Shown here piece after piece: positions 37,171 through 49,600 of a DNA stretch of 64,000 bases. The translations under genes were made by a program, and so were the position numbers. Position 1 is the first letter of the stretch. Every line of letters begins with the position of its first letter. The notes under the pieces were generated by a model. That model ran no database searches. It was not told the DNA's origin and saw only the letters and a program-made list of their open reading frames with translations. Source of the stretch: Agelaius tricolor (lineage: Eukaryota; Chordata; Aves; Passeriformes; Icteridae); assembly GCA_023055355.1 (NCBI GenBank), contig JALJCS010000001.1:78098881-78162880 (forward strand), read 5' to 3'.

Positions 37171-37870
37171 AAAATATGTAGAATATTTCATTATGAAATT
37201 TGTAAGTGCTTGTTTCTCATTACAACAAAAAATCGCACCGGCACTAACAAAGAAAGAAGTAAAATAAAACTTATACCTGTGTCTGTCAGGAAAAGGTCAT
37301 TTGATAATTGCTGAGAGTTATTCTGTACTGAATACCATCTTTCAAACTGCATGATTCTTCACTCTACACATGTTCAGAAAAGGTCACTATTATTTTCTTC
37401 TGCTGCCACAGTATTGGATAATTTGTATTTTCTTACTTTGATCTCCCCTCAAAACAATCACAAAAAAATTTTTAGAAAAAACCCTTTATACCTTGGCAAA
37501 CAGCAAGAATGAGGAGCACTAATAGCAATAATTTAAAAACTCCAAAAAATCTACAACTGTCCAGAAACAAACTTGGCTCAAAATGAGTAATCATCATGGG
37601 TATCTACCTTTATTTTTTTGTTAATACTAATTTATATTTTAACTAGGACGTGAGGGCATTACAGTGTCAAGAAACTGTTGAACTATACTATTTAAATCCT
37701 GTCTTAAATGAGGATGAAGAACCCAAATTCTGCTTAAAATGCCATCACACATTTTCCCACACAAATAATCTTTGATTTTATGGATGGTACAAAGTTTTCC
37801 TTAATGCCTGGCTACAGATACAAAAGCATGGGTAGAAAAGTCCTAAATTTTAAAGAAAGGGATGCATTTA

Positions 37871-37918
37871 AAAGGAAAGTATTTTGTGGTCTTAACCACC
37901 AAAGGAAAGTATTTTGTG
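37871..37918. repeat. 18-bp direct repeat, period 30 bp
   Basis: AAAGGAAAGTATTTTGTG occurs exactly at 37871-37888 and 37901-37918, with GTCTTAACCACC between. A small local duplication. Confidence 0.92.
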
Positions 37919-38480
37919 ATATAGACTGTGGCTGTAAGAACTAGTAGGAGAGATGTGAGGCTGAAGAGCTTGTTACCTCACATACTTACCAAAGAAGAGA
38001 AGTTTGGTCTGAGGGGAATGAAATTCTCATAATTAAAAAGGAGTTATTTTTGAGTTCAGGGGAGTTCTCTTAGCACTAAGTCGTTGGAGAAACACTTCTA
38101 CAAGTGAAGTATACTTGAAGTTTATACATTTAAGTACACAAGATACATGAAAGTCAGTACATAAGAAGAATTTGAAGCGATCAGGATGCAAAGGTGGCTC
38201 TTGCCATTTCCTAGTAACTATTTTGATTACTGTTCCTGCAACTGTATTTGTTTACTTTTATTGTTTTAATCCAGTAACAAACAAGTATAAAAGGCTCAGT
38301 TGAAGGAAACACATATTTTTTTACAGACATTTTCTTTTAAGCATGTCCCTTTCTTCAGTGGAAATCTGATTTGTGACCTGGTCCCTTTCAGGAAGATTAT
38401 GGATCTTGCATCCTTGTAGCTGAGCTACAAATTGTTTAGTGAGGAGCATGACCTAGAAAGGCTAGAACACATGTAGGGGA

Positions 38481-38786
38481 AGAGGAGGGGAAGACACTGA
38501 TCTCTTCTCTCTGGTGAAAAGCGACAGGACCTGAGGGAATGGCCTGAAGTTGTGTCAGGGCAGGTTTAGGTTGGATATCAGTTAAAGGTTCTTCACCCAG
38601 AGGGTGGTTGGGCACTGGAACAGGCTCCCCAGGGAAGTGGTCACAGCACCAACCTGAGAGCTCAAGAAGCGTTTGGAAAATACTCCCGGGCACACGGTGT
38701 GCCTCTTGAGGACAGTGCTGTGCAGGGCCAGGAGTTGGACTCAATGATCCTTGTGGGTCCCTTCCAGCTCAGCATATTCTGTGATT
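38481..38786 (+). mobile_element. CR1 LINE 3' fragment, about 305 bp, little diverged
   Basis: The sequence tracks the CR1 3' end closely: CAGGACCTGAGGGAATGGCC, GTTTAGGTTGGATATCAG, TTCTTCACCCAGAGGGTGG, GGGCACTGGAACAGGCTCCC, AGGGAAGTGGTCACAGCACC, CAAGAAGCGTTTGG, CAGGGCCAGGAGTTGGACTC, ATGATCCTTGTGGGTCCC and the tail CATATTCTGTGATT. It appears the least diverged of the seven CR1 pieces, implying one of the younger CR1 subfamilies. Minus-strand open frames over it are shadows. Confidence 0.95.
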
Positions 38787-39859
38787 AAGTACTTTCTTAG
38801 GAAGTGGAAGCAATAAAATCAAGCCTGCTTAGAGTGAGCATACTATGAAATTACAGTTCTTTCATTCCTGGCAAGTACTGTAAACAGAGGATGCTGTGGA
38901 ACAGTAGGATCATGTTTCCTACACATCATATTCTTTTCATTAGATTCAACTTTACATGGTGTTGGCTTTAAGAAAAGCATGGGACATACTGGATGCAAAG
39001 CCTAGGTGGAGAATGCCTGGTATTTCCCCCTGATTTCTTCTACACTTGTTGAAAAGTGGCAGAATTAAATTTATGTTTATCTTTTTTTTTTTAACTTAGT
39101 TTTTTTCTTCTAAAATAAGAAAATAAAAATTTTCTTCTAAAATTAAAAAATTAAATTGACATGCAAAATGTAAACTCTGCTCTACTTTACCATAAAATTT
39201 AAGAAAAGTTTTTATTTTATTCAGCTGTATTCTTCTGTTCTCCGGACTGGTGTTTCACTTGTTCAAAACTTCAGTACTGTGCTTTTTTTTCCTTCTTTTT
39301 CTTTTTAATAGTTTGGGACTGTTTGTGTGATTTCCTAGAGAAAATGAGTTAGATACAGTGGCTGGGTTTCATAGCCCCTCATTTCTGGTGTGCTGCATGT
39401 AAAATTCCATGGCTGGAGCTAATAACCTTACATGCACTTTATGATGAGTGGGAAGAAATAATAAGTTCTAGGACATGATTCAGTAGTCTGCTTTGCATAT
39501 CCACTTCCGAAAATACTGAATTGTACCTAAAATTGCCCATTTTTCTTCATTGGTCTCAGAGCTTTAGTGGACATCTGTCATCATAAGTATTGTATGTCGA
39601 CATGAATATTTAGATAAATGAATTCTTTCCAACTTACCTTTGAAGTTTTGCTGTACTTGGGTAAGCATTCCTAAACAAAGCACATTTTTTCATTCTCTGC
39701 ACTAAAATTTTAATGCACATAGATGGTAACTAAATTGGATGTTTAAAGTTCAGCAAATAAAATACTTTGCCTATTTAAATATTTAAAGAAAGTCAGATTA
39801 CTCTGTATTCTAATAGGATAGCCAGGAATGTGGGATCTAGCCTAAGCATTCAGTTTGGA
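38787..39859. other. Unique spacer between two CR1 copies
   Basis: About 1 kb of AT-rich sequence with T-rich runs near 39080-39120 and 39282-39310. Nothing recognised. Confidence 0.5.
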
Positions 39860-40490
39860 GTGGAGATCAGAAGGTCATTTAATCCAGCTTTCTGCTCAAC
39901 ATTGAGTTTGGACCAGGATGCTGAGAACTTTATCCAGCCAGTTTTTCAATATCTCTCCAGACCCCTTGGATTACCTGTTCCACTGTCCTCAAGAGGAAAA
40001 GCTTTCTTTCTACCTCCAGATGGAATCTCTTCTGATTCAGTTTATGATGTTTGAGCTCACCCTTCCACCATACACAGCTACCAAGGCCACTGTTCTATCT
40101 TCTTGATGTCCCCCTCCCAGATGCTGCGAAGCGGCTGTCATGTCCCCTGGAAGTCAGCTCTTCTCCAGACTGAACAAGCCCCATTTCCTCAGCTGCTCTC
40201 ATAGGACGGTGCTCCAGCCCCACAACCACCCAATGATCCCTGGCCTGTTAACACAACCCAAGATATTGGGATGCATTGCTGAGTCATGTTGACACTGGTC
40301 ATCTGTGAGGCAGAGCTCATCCCCACTCAGCCCATTCCCAGATGTTATCATTTTGAGATTTTTTCCCTCCCAGGTGAAGAACATTACTTCAGTTCTTGCT
40401 GAATTTCATGAGTCCATTCCTCCAGCCTGTCTAGGTCTCTTGGGAACACAGCTCTTCCCTTGATTGCCTAACCCTCAAGCTACTATATTT
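39860..40490 (-). mobile_element. CR1 LINE fragment, minus orientation, about 630 bp, older type
   Basis: The plus strand carries complements of CR1 blocks in order: AAGGTCATTTAATCCAGC, ATCTCTCCAGACCCC, CTTCTCCAGACTGAACAAGC, TTCCTCAGCTGCTCTCATAGG, GTGCTCCAGCCCC, GGGATGCATTGCTGAGTCATG, TGAATTTCATGAGTCC and CCTCCAGCCTGTCTAGGTC. It extends further into ORF2 than the neighbouring copies but with more substitutions and gaps, as in an ancient subfamily. The 3' tail is not clear. Confidence 0.88.
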
Positions 40491-41391
40491 TGGGTATTAT
40501 ATTAACACAATTTAAATTCATATATTTAAATTCGTCTCCCATAAAAAAGGATGTTAGGAGGAAGGAAGCAAGATATTCCAGATCTCAAAACTGAGAAAAG
40601 AAGACTTTCAAGCTAGTGAGAATTTGAACACAGCATGACTGTATTCTTTCAGTGCTGAGCAACAGTGAGTCTGACCTAAAGATGCAGGGTACTGCTTCTC
40701 TTTCTGTTCCTGATTAATATCTTTAGCAACATTTAACAAAAAACCCCACAAGCAGCCAGTAAAGATTCCTAGCACCAACTTTAGAAAAATACAATCTCCT
40801 AGCTGTAAAAAATCTCCTATCAGACATCAAAATCCAGGTTTAAATTCCAAGACTGAGGGTAGATTGACTTTATAGACTGTAACATGGTATTTGAATACTT
40901 GTGCCTACTCAGACAAGAAAACAAGTTGTAGGTGCACAAAGTTCCAAGTAGTTTAAATATTCTAGGCCATCCAGGTTTCAAAACTCATTGAAGAAGATTG
41001 TTGATGGCAAAATTTGCTCTGATGCCTCTACTGTATAACTATAGCATCAGCTGGACAAATTAGGGATTCAGAAAGAGGCCTGCTAATCCTAGTGTAAAAA
41101 ATGTAAGTCTGCTCTGAAATCTATCCTTTTCTTTCTCAAGTGTTTTATCTTAGGAAAAACATTTTTCAACATATGTAGGAAAAAAACACATTTCACAATA
41201 TGTTGTTTTGGTTTTTTTAAATAAACCAGATTTTCTGCTTTATAGTCATGTCTACCTATAAATATTGCTACATAGTTTTCATTAGTTTAGCTCCTCAATT
41301 CCTTCTGTTTCCCAGATTCCCTGCCAAAATGATGTGGTGTAGCTACTACAGAACAGAAAATACTTGATATAATCTGATTGATATTGTTTTA

Positions 41392-41410
41392 GCTGATTTT
41401 AAAAATCAGC
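41392..41410. repeat. Short palindrome GCTGATTTT-A-AAAATCAGC
   Basis: Nine-base arms around a single A. Likely chance in AT-rich DNA. Confidence 0.7.
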
Positions 41411-43853
41411 CCTTATTAATTTACTGTAATTATTTCTAGTAAAATAGATTAAATAGATTAATCTCTTTCCCCCTAACACTTAATTTCCCTGAAGAGACCA
41501 TCTGGGACTGAGAAAATAATTTAACATATTTAAAGAGATGTTCAAATGACTATATTATTTATTTCTCCTCCATTGTGTTAATGAACTTTTTCTTATGCAA
41601 ATGTAAGATGCTGGAGCTACATTGGAAACCCTCTAAATCTTTGTCTTTAATTTGGATGTAGGGAATGAGGGATTTTTCTATTTCTTCAGAGATTTGGTTG
41701 ATGGTTTTTTGCAATGCAAGACCGACAGTGATCTCAACTCTGGTGCAAATGCACATAGGCTTCCTGCCAAGGCTTAATTCAACATTGCTTTCTGATAGTT
41801 CTACAAGTTGAGGGAGAAAGAGAAGTCTGAGGGAAACATGCATGAGAGGTGAAATTCTGTACCAATCACAAGTCCTCCTATGCTGACTGAGGAACTCTGC
41901 ACAGAAATAGACCAGCATTCACTTTTAATCCAGCAAAATGTAGGGCTGCTTGTACTAACAAACCCATGGGTTTTTGAGCTCAGGAAATGTTTAGGAAATA
42001 CCCTCAGAGAAGTATTTGGACATTATGATTGTGATTTGAACTTACAAAGTGGTCAATACTGCAAATAGCTGGAAATATCTGGAAAACTAAATCACCTAAA
42101 ATAGCAACATAATTTTTAAATTAGCGAAGGCACCCGAGCAACCTATAGCCATATGTCTTTTCTACCCTTATCACATCTTCAGAGCCATGAACAGCACGAC
42201 TTGCTTAAATAGCTTAAACCTATTTTTAATTGAAATTAGATATGATTTTTAGAGCTAAGCCTTTGTTTAATTGCAGCTTTAAAAATCCTCCTAAGACTCC
42301 CTGTTTTTCTTTTTTTCCTAAGGTACAACCAGAGGAATGTCCCTGCCACGATGACCCTGACTTTACACCATGCTCATCATGACACACTGTATTAGCTTGC
42401 ATGGTAGAATTAATGCAACATGACCTCATGCCATACTGAATGTCACAGAGATATTATTTTCCCCCTCTTCATTCTGGCAATAACTGTCAGAAATAATTTT
42501 TTTATTGTGTCAACTACTCAAACACTTACATCCACAATGCTATGTTATATAAACCACCTTATCTTCAAACAGTCTGGCAATTGACTCTGAGACTATTTTC
42601 TCTAACTTTTAGATGCTTGTTTTCCCAAATGCCTGTATTTTATTTACCTCACTAAGCTGCAACCTTCAGTGCCAGTAACAAGCTCCCCTGATTATTTAAC
42701 CAATCTGTATCATACAGTAGACTTCTATGCTGTGCTTTCAGGTTTTTTCCTGGCCAGTCCAGAAGATTTAGAATATTGTTTTCTGGCAGATCATGATTTC
42801 AGGATGCTTGTTCTCCAGATCAAGAGGGTGTTTAAAAGCAAATTTCTTTTTCAGGATCCATATGGCTGATTTGCTTTAGCATGTGGGAAACTGTTGACTA
42901 TTCTGTGAGATCCTAAAGGGATAGAAAGAGCAGTACATGTACTCAAGAGCAATCCTACAGGTCTCCAAGGAGAATTTGAATGAAACTTGATTAAAGAAGG
43001 AAAAAAGCCTTCCATTTACAAGTAAACCTTTCACTGAAAAAGGTTTTGTGTGTTTTTTGTCAGGTATCAGTATGAAATATTACACTGAAACTTCAGTGGT
43101 TTTGTGTCCCTGTCCTGTTGCCCTGTGCTCAAGCAAACTGCTTACATGAATATTAGACAGCTGATGATTACCTAATTTTTGTGTTGCAAAGAATTTATTT
43201 TCCAGCAACTGATGATACGGCAAATACTTGCTGCAAATATTTGGCTTTCATCACTCCACAGAAATAATGCCCTCCACTGCAAAAATATTCCCATTAGGGG
43301 ACCCACTGTAACTCTCATAAGAGCTATTTATTGAATTAGAAGAGAAGTTAAGTAATATTCTCATGGTGACCTTTTGCTCTGAAGTACACTGAGCTTATGT
43401 CTGTCCCTTCAATTAATTCATTGCTAAGATGATCCTGTTGGGTTTGCTTCAATGCTTTTAGTATAAAAGTTTACTCAGGAATTAGTCCATTCAGAGTATA
43501 AGAAATGTATCCCTTCATTGTATAAGTGAAACAGTTTGGAAAGCTTAAGAACATATTTAGTTCATTTTTGAACTAGGAAAGAAAAAAAATCAATTTTTCG
43601 TAATTCAGATGCTGAAGATTGATTTTAACAAGTTCATCTTTGATATAAAGAAAGGTGAAGGGATTTCACCATGCTGCCCAACACTGGAAACTCTTTAATT
43701 AGGACAAGAGTCTGCCCAGTCTGTCTGGATAGTCACAGGAGAAAGATGAACTCCCCCTTAAGTATGATGACTTGTGAATTATTATTTTCCATGTTTTCAG
43801 TCAGCCTTTGGATGAACCCTTTTTTCTTCTTCCATTGAGACTGCTATGACCTC

Positions 43854-43884
<31 letters not shown>
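43854..43884. repeat. A-rich homopolymer tract
   Basis: Nearly pure A with one G, ending in GGTAAA. On the minus strand it gives a poly-Phe stretch in a spurious frame. Confidence 0.85.
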
Positions 43885-46533
43885 GGTAAAAAGAAGTTTA
43901 AAAGTACTGGAGGCAGTTCAGCTCCCTGCAGTACTGTTTTAGGTAGCTGCTGGTTGCTGAAGTGGATTTTAGTGTGGCCCACTAAGAATCTGAAATAGTT
44001 ATATACATTGGTTTTGCTTTCCTATTTATGTATTTATTTATTTATTTATATTAGCTTTTTTAGTGTTGGTCTATCCTTTAAGAAATATTGTATAGAAAGC
44101 TCAGGATGCAGCTGCACACAGTGTAAATACCAAGTTTTCTGTTTAGCTTGCAATTGCTTTGTTAAAAATTTCTTAACTTTATATTTCCTTTTTGCCTTCT
44201 GTTAAGCAGGCATTTTCTTAAGAAATATCTACAATGATTCAAAAAGTCTGTCCCCTAACTTATAATAGCTAATTTAGAACCTATAATTTCATATAGTTTT
44301 CCCCATGTTTATTATTTTGCATTTTTCAATACTGAATCTTTTATATCTTTTATTACTCATTTACTAATGTAACTCTGTAATCAGCATTAGCATTGATTTT
44401 CTTCCTCTATGATTGTTTTCTGTTCTGTTTTCTTGAAATTATTTTCTTATTTTAAACAGTTACTTATCTGTAAGTGAAACCTGTTTCTGACCAATGATAA
44501 TTTATTTTTCTAAGAACCTTTTTTATCAAGTATGTTGTGAAAAGCTTGTGAGAGCCTTGTGTATAAAGTCTTAGAAAACTCTGAATGGATCACCCATGTT
44601 CATTTGCTATTTCAGTTTATCATAAACTTAACAGCTCTGTAAGGCACAGCTTTCCTCTGCAAGAAAACAATTTAATTATTGATATTGAAATCTGTATGTC
44701 ATATTTATCCATATATATCTTCCTACTTTTTCAATTGTCTGGCCTTGCATCAGCCCACAAACCTTTTCTTAAATTTCATTTTCTTATTCTGTTACCAAAT
44801 TCAGCTACCAGCAAGTTACCAATCACCATTAGAGTGTCACATGTCTAAATACGAAGTATTTAATCATAATTAATTTAGAACTCTTGAGTGATTCCATGTG
44901 GTCCTTGAAATCTGTTTATCTTCAATTTATTAATTGATTCTGAATTCAGCTCTACACTCATTTCTGCCCGCATATAAACAAACTCCAATCTGTCAAATTC
45001 TCTTAGCTATTTTTAATGCATACTGATCTGAAAATATCTATATATTTAATTTTATCAAAAGATCTAGTGAATGCTTTTTCTATTTTTGATCCCCCATTTG
45101 TGCTACAGACCGTATCTCAAGCTTCATATTTTGTTATTACATTCTAAGTCATTGACAGAATGCATCTCAAAATCTCTACATTACATTTTCCAAATTATAG
45201 GGTTTTAAAAAAAAAAAATAGTGTCAGACTCTTTTTTAGGCATTTATTTTCCGTGTCCTACATTGGGCTGAATAACTGCTATCTATAAAATAATTAGAAG
45301 CCAGAAGTAGCAGGAGTGGATCCATGTGCTTTGGATCACCTCAGCAGAAGTAATTTTCTGTTTGCTCAAGGTAATCAGAATGATCAAGTGCATAAAGGCT
45401 TATGCACTGGTGTTATAAACACTAAATTTAGGATTCAGTTACAGCTGTATATGTTATTTATTTGATCAAAAGTACAGTTTCTGCATATTTTTTTGCACAA
45501 TAGAAAGGCAGAAAAGTAAAATTGTTGCTGAACTCAAACTCATTTAGTAGAAGCAGGAAGCAAACACTTTGAAATCTTTCAGTGATGCTTCATAACCTGA
45601 TTTTGAGGCCTCAGTGATCACAGCCTTGATCTATGAAATGTAATATTGACAGTGTCAAGTCAAATATTTCAGACTATGGAATTTATTCAGATCTTTGTTT
45701 AATAAGGGAAGGAATAGTAATTTGCAGAACAATAGCTAAGACAAAGACAAATCTGTACTAACTGAGAAATCATAGGTAAAAAATGAAAAGAGTGTATTAA
45801 AACTTTAAAGTCATTGTGTGTATGAATGATAATGCATTTATAATGAAATATATTTACCTTCATGTGTACACAGCAGATAAAAATGGATCCCAAAATGATC
45901 TTTACAGTGCTGAGTTTCTTCTTATTTAAGTGAGGAAATTTCAACACTATCCAGGTGCAGAATGCTACTATTTTTTTTAACTCCAAACCCAAGAATATTT
46001 ATTGTCCCTTCTCCCAACAACCTATTCTTTAAAAAGCCTTAACTAATCCTATTTTAAGTTTATTCAAGAATTTAAATGTGCAATCAAAATTTTGTGTATG
46101 GATGGCTAATATGTTTCAGCAAATAAGGAGGAAGCTGCTATCATTGTGCTGTAATCAGCATTTCTGATGTTTATTCAGGCAGTATAATTGTGATTTATTG
46201 TCTTGTTATTTCTGTCATGTCATCTCTTGAAAGTGAAAATAATGTGTCTGGTGCCTGAATTTGGCAGTGAATGACCATAAAGAGAACATTACAATGCTCC
46301 TCAAAAACATAATTTCAACACAAAAACCAACCTGCTACTGTAGAGAACACAAACATGGCATTTTTCCAGATATCTACAACATACATATTGAGGAGTGGCA
46401 GCTGTTAAACAAACAAGCAGCAAATGTGTGAAGTGTCAATTTATCACTAATTGGAAAGCATTCACAGAGCAATGAATTTGAATTATTAGCAACAAGCTAC
46501 GACTGAACATTAAAAAAAAACCAAACCAAAAAT

Positions 46534-46611
46534 GAAGGGAGGAAGGGAAGATACAGAGAAGGAGAGGAAAAAAAAAAGAAAGAGACAAAGAATAGAGAAT
46601 AAGAAAGAGAA
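46534..46611 (+). repeat. Polypurine tract
   Basis: About 78 bp almost entirely A and G, with 31 uninterrupted purines at 46555-46585. Such tracts are unstable and can form triplexes. No gene boundary coincides with it. Confidence 0.8.
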
Positions 46612-49600
46612 CAATTTACTGTTTTATAGGAGCAGTATGTAAGAGATTCAAAGGATAGATATGGGGAAGTTTCTTCCATTAATTTTAATTTTCCTTTCTT
46701 TAAGGAAAAAATCAAAAAGAAAATCACCTTGCCAGTGTTATTTCCTCCATTTGCACGTGCTCTTTTTGTTTTTTCTGTGCATTGCCTCACTTGTGTCATG
46801 ACTTGTAATCCTCCATTCAAGGACTGCCATGGCCTGATGTTGATCAGCTGTGCAGCAACCTGCTGCTTCTTGTCTGAAACGAGACTGCAAATTCCTCAGG
46901 ACTGCTTCCTCATGCTTCATATTTTGTGTCAGCACAAATGGCCCTGGGCCATTCGTGAATAGGAGTGTTATGGAGGCAATGAATGAGAATAAAGGTTCCA
47001 GGTAGTTAGAAAAAAAATAGGGAAGGAATAATAAAAAATTAGAGAGGAATACTGCTCTTCTTGAAGACATCTCTCCATAGCTTGGCAGTTAAGGCAGGAG
47101 AAATAGATTAATTCACACTTGTTGGAGCAGGCTTCTGACCCAGCTGACAGTAGAGGTGTGGATTAAGAGTATGAGGGCTCAGGCTTGCAGGTTCTGCTGC
47201 TCCTCAGAGGGGTGTCTACATAAAACATGCATTGTATTTGCACTCTCCTGAAGTAGTTCATGATTTTATTCTCTGTCAAGACAAACAGATATGTTTCTGT
47301 TCTTGCTGTCTATTAATAAAATAGCTTCCAAAAGGATTCTAAACATAGACCCATCATGAAGATTCCTAATGTGAATAACCCTAAATTGCAGTTTTCAGAG
47401 TAAAGTTTTCCTGTTATCTTTGTATACTATTTTATATACACATTTTGTTTAAATTCACTTTCAACAAAATGGTAAGAGAAACATTGAAATCATAGCATTC
47501 AATTCATTTAGATAGATCACATGAGGGTCTTAAAAACCAGTGCTTTTACTGTGCCAGATTCATATTATTGGCAGAAGCAAAAACTAAATGCAAGGCCAAA
47601 AATCATCTGTTGGGTAATATCTTACCCTATTGTCAGTTTGATTGAAATCAGTACTGATGGATATGGTTTAGCTTTCCATCAGTGAGGGTAAAAATGTCCT
47701 AAGAAAAGAGGATTGTAATTTGTCAATTTTGAGATGTGAAATTTTTGAAACTTTGACTTGGGTTCTTTTTTCTTTCACAAAGCCAAGTGTGTAGAATCTC
47801 AAATAGTCCTTTTGGGTGGAAAATCAACATAGAACACATTAGCACAGGGAGTTTTATCCTCCTATGTCATTAATGAACTCAGTTTTACTTTCTATGCTTT
47901 GTGTTTGCAAGCTCTGTGTGACAGCTGAACTCTTGGTTAATACAGCAGGGACTGAACCAGGAACCTCAAGAGCTAAGAACATGAAATGCAACAGCTTGAG
48001 CTCAGAAAGCAACCCTTTGTAGCTGGGGAATGTAACACTTGTGTTGTCCGAGAATATCTCAATGGTATGCTGCAATTGCTTTGACTATTCAGCTCTGTTT
48101 TATTTTGAATAATTTCAAATTAAACTTCTTGTTCAAATATTTATACTCAAATACCTTATCCATTTTTGCTTGGAGTTTAGATCTTTGTAAATGGCAGAAA
48201 AGCTTTTCAGATAAAAATGGCAGAAACACATAAATAATTTTATCTGATTTCCAGCAAAGCTTACTCCAAGAACATGAGGTACCATGTAACTTTAGCAATG
48301 TAAAAAAACCCCACCAAAACTAACTGAAGATTCAGCTAGGCTACCTTCACAGCCAGTAGAGAGAGGTAAGGAAAACCATTCATATCACTATTTTATTTGC
48401 CTGTTCTAGTGGAATGGATACAGTCTAGAAACTAGAATTCTAGGTTCTCTCTTTTTTGGGTGAGAGTCCTTCCCACCTGCAATGAGTTTTGGCTTCTGGA
48501 ACATGGATGTTCAGTGCTGTCTGAGATACCATTTCTACCTGGCTTCCTGCCATCACTCCTGAAGAGAGTAGATTTTTGCATAACATTTTTGTTATGTCTG
48601 CCAACTGTGGGCTGATGTCTCAGATACACTGCAACATTTGAAATAGCAGTGTACAACTATGATTAGGTACCTGAACTATTCCCTTGACTATAGGCAATGA
48701 GGACTGGCTAGGGAATTAGCTACACTTTAAATCCTAATTTCATTGACATCACTGGGAAAACTGATTTAATTTTAGTTGTGCAGGTGCAGACCATGAGCCT
48801 CAGATTAACAAAAAATACACCTGAGCAAACATTCTAGGCATATAGTAAAGAGTATTTGCAAATAATTTTCATCTCCTTTGCTGGAAAACAGCAAGCATCA
48901 AAGATAGTTTTGCATGTTTATTTTTCAGCAGAAAAAAAGGACTCCTGAGTAAGTCTACCAGCTGGGCTTGAGCATTATGTGTCTTAAATAACCAAAAAAA
49001 GAAAGAGAATGAAAGACAAAACAGTTGGCTCAGAAGATGAGTGAGTAGTGAATTGGGCAATTTTTACATTTCAAGTTTCACTACTAGGAATATCTTTACT
49101 TCTAATCAACAGAACAAAATCATATAGTTTTAAAAAGAAATGTGCATGATTGCGTTATACAATCTTTGCCTCTGTAGTATTATTATGGAAAGTTGTTTGC
49201 TTTGTCTATTAAGCAACTGTAAAGTGCCTGATTCAAGTGAAATGAATAGGAGTCTGACAGTGGAGGGACTGAAATCTCAGAGCTGTTCTCTACTTTGTAG
49301 TTTAAGTCCCTTTTGGAAGAGGTCATGTCTACATAGACTTTTAATTTCTTTTTTTTTTTTTTTACATTCTCTGTAATATGACAGCCTTTAGTGTTTTATA
49401 CAAAAATTATTTGAGACCAAGACAGGAAAAACTCATGTATGTAATGTACACATTATAGCAAAACCAAAATGATTCACAGGTTAATAAAAAGATTTTTGAA
49501 AATGTTTTAATGTTGTCAGCTTTGTGACAGCTTTAAGAACATGATCATAACCCCTTCTGAGGCCAAAGGCTGACTTATGCAGCACCTTACCTGAGTGACA

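Larger units (their letters stand above)
35421..38480. other. Unique AT-rich stretch with two perfect hairpins
   Basis: No gene recognised. It contains an A-rich tract at about 36294-36365, the inverted repeats at 36406-36452 and 37139-37170, a T-rich run at 36728-36756 and a 30-bp-period duplication at 37871-37918. A strong acceptor-like motif (CTCCTTTCCCTTTAG) ends near 35503 with no supporting donor. Confidence 0.5.

Noticed and set aside
38436..38744. 102-codon minus-strand frame
   Set aside because: Antisense shadow of the plus-strand CR1 3' end.
46738..47070. 110-codon minus frame overlapping a 77-codon plus frame
   Set aside because: Both strands open over the same bases, low-complexity hydrophobic start, no family motif.
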